Positions 15,800-26,300 of a stretch of DNA of 30,602 nucleotides are shown piece by piece. Below the pieces are notes generated by a model that was given only the letters and a program-made list of their open reading frames with translations, was not told the origin of the DNA and made no database searches. Position numbers and translations under genes: made by a program. The stretch covers positions 1 to 30,602 of the forward strand of contig CAYFXE010000035.1 in assembly GCA_964347035.1 (NCBI GenBank). Reading direction: 5' to 3'. Within the stretch, counting starts at the first letter, position 1, and the number at the start of each line of letters is the position of its first letter. This DNA is from CAYFXE01 sp964347035. GTDB taxonomy: Bacteria; Acidobacteriota; Aminicenantia; Aminicenantales; Aminicenantaceae.

Positions 15800-16708
15800 T
15801 TACTTTTTCTGGAGGACATCGAGAAAGCGTTCGATGGTGACCGGGGCACTTCCCTCGAAGTGATTGTTCACGTTCAAAAAAGTGATGATTTCTTTCTCGA
15901 GATTTGCCTGAACAATGCGAGCCGTGGCTTCTAATCCTTGAGGCTTGGGCGAAACCACCCGATTCCAAACTTCTCCGGTTTTCATCTCCATCTCCAGTCT
16001 ATCTCCACCATGGAGGCGAACGATCGAAAAATCTGCGGTGACTGGTCTATATTTCTCAAATATCTTACTGATATGGGGCATGTAATATCCCTCGAGATAA
16101 ACAAATCCGAGGTTATGCTCCTTGAGAAATTGAAAAAAAGCCGGCGATAAATAATTTGGATTTCGCGTCTCGATGGCGTATTGGAAATCCTTGGGCGCTC
16201 TAGTGATAAACTCTTGAAAACGCTCGAAGAAGGCCTCTTTGGAGGGCATTTTTTTCTTGTTGAGGTACTCAAACTGAAACATGATCGGTCCCAGATTTCT
16301 GCCCATCGGTGTCAGAGTGTCCAAAAACCTCTCGAGAAGGTCATTATCCAGGAAATACGGATTCGGCTTCCCCGCAAAATCGGCATATTTTACAGGCTGT
16401 TTGGAGTAAAAATGCGTCAGGGTTAGGGAATTTGGGGCCTTGATTGTAAAGATGAAATCACCGGGAACACTCTCGGCATAGTTTTTGACCGTCCTTACCT
16501 CGGGCAGCTTGACTCCCCCTGGAAAAAGGCTCCAAAACCATTGATCTATTTCGACCGAGTTAAGGTGCTTGGCATAGTCAGGGAGATACTCGAAGGGCCG
16601 ATATTTCTTTCCGGGCTCGTAGTAAAGCCCCTTCCAAGATTCAAACTTCCAGGAGCATGTGCCGATCCGAAGATATGGTTGGTATAGCTCTGGAATATTT
16701 ATTGGCAT
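15800..16708 (-). CDS. DUF72 family TIM-barrel protein
   Basis: The ATG at 16708 gives 302 residues; a TTG five codons earlier is less likely. Family hallmarks are LRIGTCSWKFESWKGLYYEP, YLPDYAKHLNSVEIDQWFW, DFIFTIKAPNSLT, GPIMFQFEY, YAIETRNPNYL and VRLHGGDR, running the full length of the family. DUF72 proteins (YecE-like) fold as TIM barrels with a conserved polar pocket. Their reaction is unknown, though links with Fe-S or nucleic acid metabolism have been proposed. The NVNNHFEGSAP segment near the end is the usual conserved C-terminal motif. No operon partner is apparent. Confidence 0.9.
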   Translation of the reverse strand: MPINIPELYQPYLRIGTCSWKFESWKGLYYEPGKKYRPFEYLPDYAKHLNSVEIDQWFWSLFPGGVKLPEVRTVKNYAESVPGDFIFTIKAPNSLTLTHFYSKQPVKYADFAGKPNPYFLDNDLLERFLDTLTPMGRNLGPIMFQFEYLNKKKMPSKEAFFERFQEFITRAPKDFQYAIETRNPNYLSPAFFQFLKEHNLGFVYLEGYYMPHISKIFEKYRPVTADFSIVRLHGGDRLEMEMKTGEVWNRVVSPKPQGLEATARIVQANLEKEIITFLNVNNHFEGSAPVTIERFLDVLQKK

Positions 16709-16934
16709 CTGGCATTCATACAAAAGAATAATAAGTCTGTCAAGGCCCTATTAGTGTACCTGAACGAACATAAATTAAAGAAGGATTGTTAGGCTGACAC
16801 TCGGGTCATTTTATCACCACAGCGATCCCTATTGTTTGGAGTGCCCAGAGAATAACATCTAATCAGGAAAGAGTCAACTTTAATGTCTTGTTCGATGAGA
16901 AGGGGTCTTTATATGTAGAAAAAAGATAAATGAA

Positions 16935-16963
16935 TTGACATCCCGGGGAAGAAATCATACTTT
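16935..16963 (+). promoter_or_regulatory. Promoter of the dodecin gene
   Basis: A perfect TTGACA at 16935-16940 stands 17 bases before TACTTT at 16958-16963, a weak -10. Transcription would start near 16970, about 33 bases before the dodecin ATG, which has a good GGAGG. Confidence 0.55.
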
Positions 16964-17002
16964 ATTCCCACCGCAATATCACAATATTCATGGAGGTAAA
17001 TC

Positions 17003-17209
17003 ATGGATAGTGTCTACAAAGTCATCGAACTCGTCGGGACGAGCCCCAACTCATGGGAAGAAGCAGCGAGGAATGCTGTCGAAACAGCCAGTAAATCCCT
17101 AAAAGACTTGAGAATTGCAGAAGTGGTGGAATTCGACATGAAGGTGGACGAGGGAAAAGTCACAGCCTACCGGACAAAAATAAACGTTTCCTTCAAGTAT
17201 CAAGAATAG
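17003..17209 (+). CDS. Dodecin, flavin-binding storage protein
   Basis: The 68-residue protein matches dodecin end to end: VYKVIELVGTSPNSWEEAAR, NAVETASKSLKDLR, IAEVVEFDMKVDEGKV, AYRTKINVSFKY. Trp18 is the residue that stacks against the flavin in dodecin dodecamers. The protein assembles into a hollow 12-mer that binds FMN, riboflavin or CoA-type ligands and buffers free flavin in the cytoplasm. GGAGG seven bases before the ATG and an upstream promoter support expression as a single gene. Confidence 0.95.
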   Translation: MDSVYKVIELVGTSPNSWEEAARNAVETASKSLKDLRIAEVVEFDMKVDEGKVTAYRTKINVSFKYQE

Positions 17210-17249
17210 TCAAGACGCATCATCACTATTCCCTTTATCCTCTAAAAAA

Positions 17250-17266
17250 AAGAAGTGCAACTTCTT
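17250..17266 (-). terminator. Short hairpin with a T-run on the minus strand
   Basis: A perfect 7-bp stem (AAGAAGT and ACTTCTT, loop GCA) is flanked on the plus strand by A8 and A6. Read on the minus strand, the stem is followed by a T-run, so it looks like a minus-strand terminator. However, both flanking genes are on the plus strand. It may instead be an mRNA hairpin at the end of the dodecin message. Confidence 0.3.
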
Positions 17267-17361
17267 AAAAAAGTCATTCTTCTATTTCCCCCTGTTTGAC
17301 CCTATTTTATACCTATGCTATAAGCAATACAGAAACGACATCAGGTATCTGTTGGGAAAAA

Positions 17362-18429
17362 ATGGAATTTCAAGAGGTTCTGAAAAAATATAAGGAAGTC
17401 ATTGATTCCAGACTCAATACGATTTTCGATGAAAAAATTCATGACTCTCAAGGTTTTATAAAAAAAAGTTATTCATATTTAAAGGAATTTGTCCTAGGAG
17501 GGGGGAAAAGGCTTAGATCTCTGTTCACTATAATGGCTTTCAAGGCAGTCTCTGATGAGGATGAAAATAAAATATATTTACCTGCTGTGGGCATCGAACT
17601 TTTTCATAATTCTTCTCTGATTCACGATGATATCATGGATGAAGACAGTGAGAGACGAGGGATGTTGAGTATGCACAAAACCTTTGAAAATCTATTCTTA
17701 AAAGAACACGAAGAAATAAGTTATGAAGGGAGTATTTTTAATAAGCTGTCCAAGAGATTTGGTGTCTCGATGGCTATCTTGCAAGGAAATATTCTGTATG
17801 CTTTAACGGAAAGATGTCTTGCACATTCTCCTTTTAATAGTGAAGAGGTGAATGGAGCCCTAAACATTATCAACAGAGCCTATAGAGTGATCAACGAAGG
17901 TCAAATGATGGATATTCTGTCAGAATCAAACAAAGACATGCGCGAGGAATCTTATCTAAGGATGATCGAGACGAAAACAGCTCATCTGTTTAAGGCCGCC
18001 GTGCAGGTAGGAGCAGTGTTGGGCAAAGCGGATGAGAATCAGTTGAATGCCCTATCCGAATATGCCACCCATATTGGGATAGCCTTCCAGTTATATGATG
18101 ATTTAATCGACATCAGCCCTGGCGAGAAAGGCCATGCCCTCGGCTCTGACATAAGGAAGGGAAAATCCGTATTGTTGATAACAAAAGCTTTTGAAAAAGC
18201 GGATGAAGGACAGAAAGAAGTTCTTTGTGAAGCCTGGGGAAATGAAAGTGCTGACAAGGGAGCGATTCAAAAGGCCATCGATGTGCTTTATTCCACCGGA
18301 GCAGTAGAATATGTCAGACAGCTGATAAAGGATAAAATACATACAGGAAAAGCCTTCCTGAAGAAGGCAGATTTAAATGAAGAGGCAAAGACTTTTTTTG
18401 TTTCGTTTGCTGATTTTATGGCAATTTGA
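17362..18429 (+). CDS. Polyprenyl diphosphate synthase (GGPP/FPP-type)
   Basis: I start at the ATG 17362 (MEFQEVLKKY), giving 355 residues; the frame is open from a TTG 66 bp earlier that adds nothing family-like. GGGKRLR at 46-52 binds isopentenyl diphosphate. The first Asp-rich motif is HDDIMDEDSERRG (Asp89, Asp90, Asp93) and the second is YDDLID (Asp246, Asp247, Asp250). Small Ser residues at the two positions four and five before the first motif suggest a product of C20 or longer, by the known chain-length rule. A Lys-Thr-Ala motif (METKTAHLF-like, here IETKTAHLF) lies between. It condenses isopentenyl diphosphate with allylic primers in the cytoplasm for quinone or lipid precursors. It is a single gene followed by a MITE. 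Confidence 0.9.
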   Translation: MEFQEVLKKYKEVIDSRLNTIFDEKIHDSQGFIKKSYSYLKEFVLGGGKRLRSLFTIMAFKAVSDEDENKIYLPAVGIELFHNSSLIHDDIMDEDSERRGMLSMHKTFENLFLKEHEEISYEGSIFNKLSKRFGVSMAILQGNILYALTERCLAHSPFNSEEVNGALNIINRAYRVINEGQMMDILSESNKDMREESYLRMIETKTAHLFKAAVQVGAVLGKADENQLNALSEYATHIGIAFQLYDDLIDISPGEKGHALGSDIRKGKSVLLITKAFEKADEGQKEVLCEAWGNESADKGAIQKAIDVLYSTGAVEYVRQLIKDKIHTGKAFLKKADLNEEAKTFFVSFADFMAI

Positions 18430-18474
18430 GGATTATAACCGCCAATCTGGCGCCCATCTACACCGCTTAATTAG

Positions 18475-18615
18475 GGGGTCGCGTCTCAACATTTGACATT
18501 TATAAAAAGCACATTTTCTAATACGTATTTGTTTCTGCTGAAAGATTTTTTTTGCGCTCAAATATGATCCCACCATTGATAGAATAAGAAATGTCAAATG
18601 TTGAGACGCGACCCC
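18475..18615. mobile_element. MITE-like element with 27-bp perfect terminal inverted repeats
   Basis: The left end (18475-18501) begins GGGGTCGCGTCTCAACATT, and the right end (18589-18615) is its exact reverse complement over 27 bp. Total length is 141 bp. The 87-bp interior is AT-rich and has no coding capacity. The ends resemble repeats that accompany REP-associated tyrosine (Y1) transposases in environmental bacteria, so it is probably mobilised in trans. No clear target duplication is visible. It lies in the gap between the polyprenyl synthase gene and the efflux operon. Confidence 0.8.
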
Positions 18616-18891
18616 ATTTTAGGTGTAGGTGGAAAAAAGAATAGAAATAAGGTCTTTGATATATTATACTATAACTTACAAACTATATAAGAATTATAAG
18701 AAAATATAATTATAAAAAAATGGAAGATATTATCAACTAAATCGTCTAATTTATATAATGACTTAATGTACGCTTATAAAGCGATAGAAGTAGAAAATAA
18801 AGCTGTTCAATAACCTGCCGGAACGATCGATCCGGGAACAGAAAACGTTCGGCAGATGAAGATGGGCCGAGAATCTTATAGGTGGATGACG
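18616..18891. other. AT-rich leader region before the efflux operon
   Basis: Apart from the MITE at 18475-18615, the gap from 18430 to 18891 holds a strongly AT-rich stretch (about 18650-18790). It contains several TATAAT-like words but no -35 that I would defend. The hairpin at 18815-18855 follows. Just after the polyprenyl synthase stop there is a 5-bp hairpin (CGCCAATCTGGCG) without a T-run. No gene or RNA was recognised. Confidence 0.5.
18815..18855 (+). other. Stem-loop in the leader of the efflux operon
   Basis: CTGCCGGAACG at 18815-18825 pairs with CGTTCGGCAG at 18846-18855, giving ten base pairs and one bulged G, with a 20-base loop. It ends about 36 bp before the adaptor ATG at 18892. 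The position suits a post-transcriptional control element or a protein-binding site. No riboswitch class is recognised. Confidence 0.4.
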
Positions 18892-20187
18892 ATGAGAAAA
18901 TTATCCGTATTCATACTGACCGTATTTCTAATCCTGGCTGTGGGTTGTGGAAAATCCGGGGAGAATGGTTCTGACGAAGGAACAAATTCCCAAGCTAAAC
19001 AACGAGCCCACAGGCCCCCTTCGGGAAAAGATGTCCCTTCCAAACCCGACCAAAAACCTGATGCTAAGGTGCCAGGTGGAGACATTGACATTGATAAAAT
19101 CGACGTCGATAAGCTCGATATCCCCGACCGGATGAAAGAAGCCATCAAATCTGGACGCATCCCGAAGGAAAGGATTGCAGAAATGCTCGCGCGAATGAGG
19201 GGCGGTCCAGCTGTTCCGGTGAGTGTAAAGCCTGTTGAGCGAAAAAACCTGAATTCCTACCTCGTCCTCAACGGTATTGTCGAACCGGAACGGAAAGTCG
19301 AAATCTTCTCCCGCCTATCCGCCTACGTCAAGAAGATCGTGGAAGAAGAAGGAGCTTACGTCAAGCAAAACGATATCCTGGCTCTTATAGACGACACAGA
19401 AATCAAGATCAGCTACGAACAAGCCAAAATCGCGCTGGAACAGGCCAAGCTCAGCCTGGAGGAGGCCGAAAAGACCTACCACCGTTATCAAGAACTGATC
19501 AAAAAAGACCTCATTTCCGAACAGGAGTTCCAGACTCAGGAAGGGCAGTACAAACAGAGACGACTCGATCACGAGAATCGCCAGGAGAACTATAAAAACC
19601 TCCAGCTCCAGCTGAACTGGACCAAGATCCGGGCTCTTTCCGAAGGCTACATCACAGAGCGTCTGATCGAAGTCGGAGATCGTGTCAACGCCAACCAGCA
19701 GGTCTACACCATCGAGGATTTCAAGCCCCTGCTGATTCGTGTGGCCGTCCCCACATCTGACGCCATCAAGCTCGAAACCGGGATGCCGGCAGAGGTGATG
19801 ACTGAAATTCTCGAGGGAATGATGTTTGAAGGAGATGTCAAATTGATCAATCCCCGGATTGACGTCCAGACAGGAACGGTCAAAGTCACCGTCGAGGTCC
19901 TCGATGAATCCCTCCGCTTGAAACCGGGAATGTTTGTCGAAGTCCGGATCGCCATCGGGGCCAAAGAGAATGTCCTGGTCATCCCGCGTAAAGCTATCTT
20001 GTATAAACAAAATAAAACCTATGTTTTCGTTCTGAACCGGAATCAAGTAGCCCAGCGTGAGGTCTTCCTCGGCCTGACCGAGGAAGATGATGTGGAAGTG
20101 ACAAGCGGTCTGGAGCAGGGTGATGTTATCGTTACAGTCGGTGTGGAAGGGCTCGAAGACGGCCAAAGAGTTGACGTGATTCAATGA
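18892..20187 (+). CDS. RND efflux periplasmic adaptor lipoprotein (MFP)
   Basis: The start at 18892 gives MRKLSVFILTVFLILAVGC, a lipoprotein signal with Cys19, and GGTGG lies about 7 bases upstream. The protein has 431 residues. A low-complexity linker rich in Pro, Lys and Asp (DIDIDKIDVDKLDIPDRM) covers about residues 20-105. Then come the first half of the lipoyl domain (ILNG-like LVLNGIVEPERKVEIFSRL), a coiled-coil hairpin (EQAKIALEQAKLSLEEAEKT), the second lipoyl half (YITERLIEVGDRVNANQQ), a beta barrel and a membrane-proximal domain. It bridges inner-membrane pumps to an outer-membrane channel, which is not encoded here. Its stop overlaps the pump start as ATGA. Confidence 0.9.
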   Translation: MRKLSVFILTVFLILAVGCGKSGENGSDEGTNSQAKQRAHRPPSGKDVPSKPDQKPDAKVPGGDIDIDKIDVDKLDIPDRMKEAIKSGRIPKERIAEMLARMRGGPAVPVSVKPVERKNLNSYLVLNGIVEPERKVEIFSRLSAYVKKIVEEEGAYVKQNDILALIDDTEIKISYEQAKIALEQAKLSLEEAEKTYHRYQELIKKDLISEQEFQTQEGQYKQRRLDHENRQENYKNLQLQLNWTKIRALSEGYITERLIEVGDRVNANQQVYTIEDFKPLLIRVAVPTSDAIKLETGMPAEVMTEILEGMMFEGDVKLINPRIDVQTGTVKVTVEVLDESLRLKPGMFVEVRIAIGAKENVLVIPRKAILYKQNKTYVFVLNRNQVAQREVFLGLTEEDDVEVTSGLEQGDVIVTVGVEGLEDGQRVDVIQ

Positions 20188-23100
20188 AGATTGTTAGGTT
20201 TTCCATCAATCATCCAGTATCCATTTTTATGTTCACCGTGGCCGCGATCATCTTTGGATTTATCGCCTATTCCAAACTTAACCTCAACCTGCTACCAAAA
20301 ATTTCGTATCCAACTCTAACTATCAAGACAGAATACCCCGGCACTGCCCCATCAGAGATCGAGAACATCATTTCCAAGCCGATCGAGGAAACCTGTGGAG
20401 TGGTTGACAATGTGGTCCGTATTTCCTCGATCTCACGTGCAGAGCTCAGCGAGGTCACAGTCGAGTTTGCCTGGCACACCAACATGGATTTTGCCACTTT
20501 GAAACTTAGGGAAAAACTGGACCTTCTTCGCCTCCCCGTCGGGGCCACCAAACCGATCATCCTCCGGTATGATCCTAACGAGGAACCCATCATGAAACTG
20601 GGTTTTACCGGAGATTCAGATTTGGGTCGAATCCGTTATATCGCTGAGAGGGAAGTAAAACAGGCGCTGGAGAGTATCGAGGGTGTTGCCGCATGCTCCA
20701 TATCCGGTGGCCTGGAAGATGAAATCCACATCGATCTCGACGAACAGAAACTCAGCCTTCTCAATATACCGATCACGACCGTCGCCAACCGGCTGGCACA
20801 GGAAAACGTGAATCTATCCGCTGGGATTCTCAAACAAAAGGACAGTCAATTTCTGGTCCGGACTGTCAATCAATTCAAGACCGTCGAAGAAATAAAAGAC
20901 ATCATCATAGAAAAACGGGGAGATGTTCAAATCACACTGGGTAGCCTTGCCGACGTTTTCCGCGGCTATAAAGAGCGCAAAGTCATCTCCCGCATCAACG
21001 GCCTAGAATGCATCGAAGGCGCCATCTACCGGGCAGCTGACGCCAACACGGTTTCGGTGGCGAATGCTGTGACTGAGAAGCTAAAGACTATCCAGGAAAA
21101 CATCCTAAAGCCGCGGAACATGGATTATCTCGTCATCACCAACCAGTCCAAATTCATCAAGAATACCATACAAGAAGTCAAGTATACAGCTCTCATCGGG
21201 GGTATCCTGGCTATTTTGATCCTGCTTTACTTTTTGAAAAACCTGCGCAGTACGCTGATCATCGGGGCCGCCATACCCATTTCTGTCATCATTACCTTTT
21301 TCTGCATGTACTCCTCAAATATCTCCTTGAATATTATCTCTCTCGGAGGTCTGGCCCTTGGAATAGGAATGCTGGTGGACAATTCCATCGTGGTACTGGA
21401 GTCTATTCAGCGTTACCGGGAAAAGGGAGAGAATCTATTCGATGCTGCCTTGAAAGGAACATCCGAGGTGGCTGGAGCTGTGACCGCCTCCACCTTTACC
21501 ACAGTGGCTGTCTTCTTCCCGATCGTGTTCGTGGAAGGTATTGCCGGCCAACTGTTCAAGGATATGGCCCTGACAGTGACCTACTCCCTCCTGGCTTCTC
21601 TTGTAGTCTCCTTGACACTCGTTCCGATGCTTAATTCGACGCTGCGCCGGAAAAATGCCCGAGAGTTGTTGACCAAAGGGCTGAAATTCCTGTTCAAACC
21701 CGTGGACAAACTGTACAACCAGTTCTATATCGGGTACAAAAAAGTCCAGGATATCTCCTTCGTACGAAGAAAAATCATCTTCGTCTCTGTCCTCGCCCTT
21801 TTTGTCATTGCCATTTTTATGATCCGCTTCATGGGCCAGGAACTGATCCCGGTCATATCCCAGGGAGAATTTATTATCAATGTCGAGTTCCNNNNNNNNN
21901 NTTCCAACCAGGAACATCCCTCAAAGAAAACACAGCCATTATCGCCGACATCTCCAAAACCTTGGAGAAATATGAGGAGATCGACAGCATCTATGAGCTC
22001 ATCGGGAAGGGTTCGCGAGGCGGTATTTCCTTCCAGGAAGAGCGGGAAAACCTCTCCGAGTTCACCATCCGACTTAAGCCGGGCATCCTGGGAAAAAAAG
22101 AGGATCGGATCATGGACAGGGTCAGAGCTGATCTGGAAAAATTCCCGACCACCAAAGTCAAGGTCTACAAGCCCCGTCTCTTCTCGTTCAAAGCACCTCT
22201 GGAAGTTGTCGTTTCCGGTAACGACCTCGATGCGATCAAGCAGGTTTCCGACGAACTTTTAGAGAAGCTCCGTGGTGTGGAGGGAATCATCGACCTCAAG
22301 AGCAGTATGGAAGAAGGCTATCCAGAAATTCAGATCATCTTTAACCGAGCCGTCTTGGCCTCCCAGGATATGACAATTAACTCGGTGGGAGCCCAAATCA
22401 GGAATAAAATCGAGGGTGACGTCGCCACTCGATTTATCGAGAGTGACCGGGAGGTGGACATCCGGGTCCGTCTTTCCGAGGATTTTCGCGACAGGGTAGA
22501 CAAGATCAGCCGGATCAACATCCGCAACGGCTTGGGTGTTATGGTACCGCTCAAGGCACTGGCTGATATCCATATTAAGGAAGGCCCGGCTGAAATCCGC
22601 CGAATCCTCCAGCAAAAATCCGCGGTCATCACCGGGAATATTTCTGGAATCTCTCTGGACACGGCTAAAGAAAAGGTTGTGATGGCTGCTTCTACCATAA
22701 ACAAATCCCCTGATTGTTCGATCTCTCTCGCCGGACAGAGCATGGAACAGGATGTGGCTTTTTCCTCGATGATCTTTGCCATCTTTCTGGCTGTATTCCT
22801 GGTCTATCTCGTCATGGCCTCCCAGTTCGAATCCTTTAAGAAACCATTTATTATTATGTTCACCATCCCGCTCGGTATTATCGGAGTGGTGGTCGTAGGA
22901 CTCATATTCAGTTTGTCCATAAACGTCATCGTGCTTATCGGGCTAATCATTCTTTCTGGCATAATCGTCAACAACGCCATCGTCCTGGTGGACTACATCG
23001 GCCAGCTTCAGAACCAGGGGTTGCCTAAAGTGGAGGCCATTAAAACCGCTGCCCAGGTTCGGTGGCGGCCGATCCTGATGACTACGATCACCACGGTGTT

Positions 23101-23338
23101 AGCACTCTTACCCATGGCCTTGGACTTCAACGAGGGATTCGAGATTCGCATTCCTCTGGCTCTGACATTGATCGGAGGCTTGATCTTCGGAACATTCCTG
23201 ACTCTGATCTTCATCCCTCTGGTCTACAACTGGGTGGTCAAGGACACAAAAGCAGAACAGGAAAGTCGTCTAATGGGCCTGCTGAAAAATGTAAAAATGG
23301 CCTTTGCCTATAAAAAAGCAAACGCGAAAAAGTCATGA
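20184..23338 (+). CDS. RND efflux transporter permease, first subunit (interrupted only by an assembly gap)
   Basis: The inner-membrane RND pump is read in one frame from the ATG at 20184 to 21891 and in another from 21902 to the stop at 23338. The change is caused by a 10-N gap. Both contig ends share TTCC, and merging them gives GEFIINVEFQPGTSLKEN in one frame and a 1046-residue protein, the normal RND length. The usual parts are present: FSINHPVSIFMFTVAAIIFG (TM1), the porter domain, GGLALGIGMLVDNSIVVLES (TM4) and GIIVNNAIVLVDYI (TM10). The second Asp of the AcrB-type Asp pair is Asn, and the TM10 Lys is Asn, as in many HAE1-type pumps. The ATG overlaps the adaptor stop, and the stop overlaps the next pump start. 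Confidence 0.9.
21892..21901. other. Assembly gap of 10 N, probably of no real length
   Basis: Ten N lie between 21888-21891 (TTCC) and 21902-21905 (TTCC). Overlapping these two tetramers restores the RND reading frame and the family motif at this point, so the N run is most likely a scaffolding placeholder. Confidence 0.85.
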
Positions 23339-26300
23339 ATTTACCCGAATTTTCCATACATAAACCTGTTTCCATCATCGTGGCCATGCTCATCTTTATC
23401 ACCATTGGGGTAATCTCCATCCTCAAGCTGCCCTTGGAGATGATGCCCGATACATCCTTCCCCGGGCTCATGGTGCAGATCCCCTACCCTTCTTCTTCTC
23501 CTGAAGAGGTAGAACGGACGATTACCCGGCCTCTGGAAGACATCCTTGCCACCCTCAACAACCTGGATACTCTGCGCTCCACCTCTTCTTCGTCCTCTTC
23601 GTTTATCCATATGCAGTTTAAGGGCGGTACAAACATGGATCTGGTGACGATGCAGATCCGCGACAAGATCGACCAGATCCGTGACCAGTTACCTGACGAT
23701 ATCGAAAACATCCGTATCCGCCGCTTTTCCCTTGACGACCGCCCCGTGATTAATTTCAGTGTGTCCTTACCCGGAGACCTGGAGAACTTGTACTACTGGT
23801 CGGAAAACTACATCATGCAGCAGTTGGAACGGATCGGAGGTATCGCCAACGTCGACATCCGAGGAATCCGCAACAAAGTCCTGACTATTTACCTCAAACC
23901 CGAAGTTTTCTATTCATCCTCGATTCGGATCATGGACCTGATCGATACCATCCGAAACAACAATATCAACATCTCAGCTGGGTATGTCGAAGAGGAATCG
24001 ATGCGCTACGCGACAAGAATTCCTGGGGAACTGAAAATCTTGGAAGATGTCAAGACTCTCCCGGTCAGTGACAAAGGATTGACCATCGGCGATGTGGCCC
24101 GAGTGACCTATGATTATCCAGAAAAAGATGATTTTAACCGTCTAAACGGTAATGAGACCGTGCGCTTCCAGATCTATCGGGCATCTAACGCTAACATCGT
24201 GGACGTCTGCAACGAGGTCAAAGCCACTATGGCCCGGATTAAAGACACTCGACCTGAACTCAAGGATATGACCTTCATCTTTTACCGAGACCAATCGAAC
24301 GACATCCTCCAAAGCCTTAAGGCGTTGACGCTTTCCGGGATCATCGGCGGGCTTCTGGCAGTTTTTGTCCTGCTCTTCTTCCTGAGAAAATTCCGGTCGA
24401 CTATCATCATAGCCATCGCCATCCCGATGGCCATGGTGTTCACCTTCAGCTTCATGTACCTTTACCGAGCCATTTTCGGCGCAAACATAACCATCAACAT
24501 CATCTCTTTAAGCGGATTGATGATGGCTGTAGGCATGCTGGTGGATAATAGTGTTGTTGTCTTGGAAAACATCTTCCGTCTGCGGCAGGAAAAGAACTAC
24601 TCTCCTCTGAAAGCTTCGATGACAGGAGCCAGTGAGGTGGCGCTGGCTGTCACGGCCTCCACTTTGACGACCCTGGTCGTGTTCGTCTCGCTGACCTTCA
24701 TGTCTCAGTCTGGATTCGCACGCTTTATGAAAGACTTTGCCCTGACCATTTCTCTGGCTTTGATTGCTTCGCTGATTGTTGCCCTGACATTCATCCCATT
24801 GGCGGGAAGCCGTCTGCTCAGCGGTAAGGCTAGGGAGAAAGCTCGCTGGCTGGTCAAGCTGACCTCGTTCTACGAACGCATCATCAGCTTCACCATCAAG
24901 AACTGGAAAACCAAGCTCTTAGTGGTCGGTCTGGCTGTGGCTGTGTTTTTCACCTCGTACCAGATCATCAAGAACATCGAAAGGGAGTTCATGTTCAGCA
25001 GCGACGAACGGGAAATCAACATATCCGTCTACATGCCGCGTAGTTTTACCCTGGAAGAAATGAAAGCCCTTTTCAAGAATTTCGAGGAGCTACTCCTGTC
25101 AAGGAAGGAAGAATTGGCCATCAAATATCTGACGACCGATTTCGGCACGAGGAACATGAGGCAGGGACGATTCCGGGGGAGGCTCGAGCTGGAACTAGAA
25201 GAAGAAGGATCATCTGTGACAGAAATCAAGGAAAGACTCAAGCAACTCCTGCCCAGACGAGCCGGCATCGAATACGAATACGGTCAGCGCTTCGGCCGCG
25301 GAGGGCATCATAGAGGAATCTCAGTAGAACTCATCGGTCTGGACTATACCAGATTGACCGAGCTGGCTCCGATGGTCATAGAAAAGCTCCGCACTGTCAA
25401 GGATGTAGAGGATATAACCAGCGACCTGGAGGGCGGAGACACGCAGCTCATGGTCGAAGTCGACCGCCAAAGGGCAGAAAGTTCCGGAGTGAGCAGCCAG
25501 ATGGTAGCCCGAACAATCTCTTCTTCTCTCTCCGAACGGCCGATCGGAAAATTTAAGACCGAAAACCGGGAGATCGATATCATCCTGAAGATCCAGGGAG
25601 ATGACGGATTCAGCGAAGAAGACCTCCGGAACATCAGTCTGCCGACTCAGACGGCAAGGATTCCCATCTCCGCGGTTTCGAACATCTCCTACCGGATGGG
25701 ATCGACCTCCATCCGTAAAGAGAATAAAAAATCCAAATTGAATATTTCGATTAACACCAAATCTCAGGGGATGATGGGCATATCCGAGGATATCCGCCGA
25801 GTCATGAATACCATCCAGCTCCCTGAGGGCTACACCTGGAGCCTGGGGGGCGGGTGGAGGCGCTTTCAGGAATCTGAAGGTGAATCGTATATGGCTATCA
25901 TTCTCGCTCTCATCTTTATCTATATCATCATGGCTTCGCTTTTCGAGTCGTTCATCCATCCGTTCACGATTATTCTGACTGTACCCCTGGCATTGTTCGG
26001 TGTCGCCATTTTCTTCACTCTCACAAATATCACTTTAAACACGACGTCCTATCTGGGACTATTGGTTCTGTTCGGGATTGTGGTGAACAACGGAATTATC
26101 CTGATCGACCATATCCGGACACTACGCAAATCTGGGATGGGTAAGAACGAGTCCATCGTCCAGGGGGGCAAAGACCGGATGCGGCCGATCATCATGACAG
26201 CCATCACCACAATTTTCGGAGTGCTTCCTCTGGCTCTCCCGTTTCTCCTCCCTCAGTTTTTCCAGGCAGTTGGACGGAGAGCCCAGATGTGGGCGCCTAT

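Noticed and set aside
17296..17361. A 22-residue N-terminal extension of the polyprenyl synthase
   Set aside because: The only initiator is a TTG with no ribosome binding site, and the family fold starts at MEFQEVLKKY.
19315..20184. A 289-codon minus-strand open frame in the adaptor gene
   Set aside because: It lies wholly antisense to the efflux adaptor, whose domains are all present in the plus frame; the antisense translation is acidic and motif-free.
20184..23338. A frameshifted RND pseudogene
   Set aside because: The apparent frame change coincides with the N run, and overlapping the shared TTCC restores one full-length frame.
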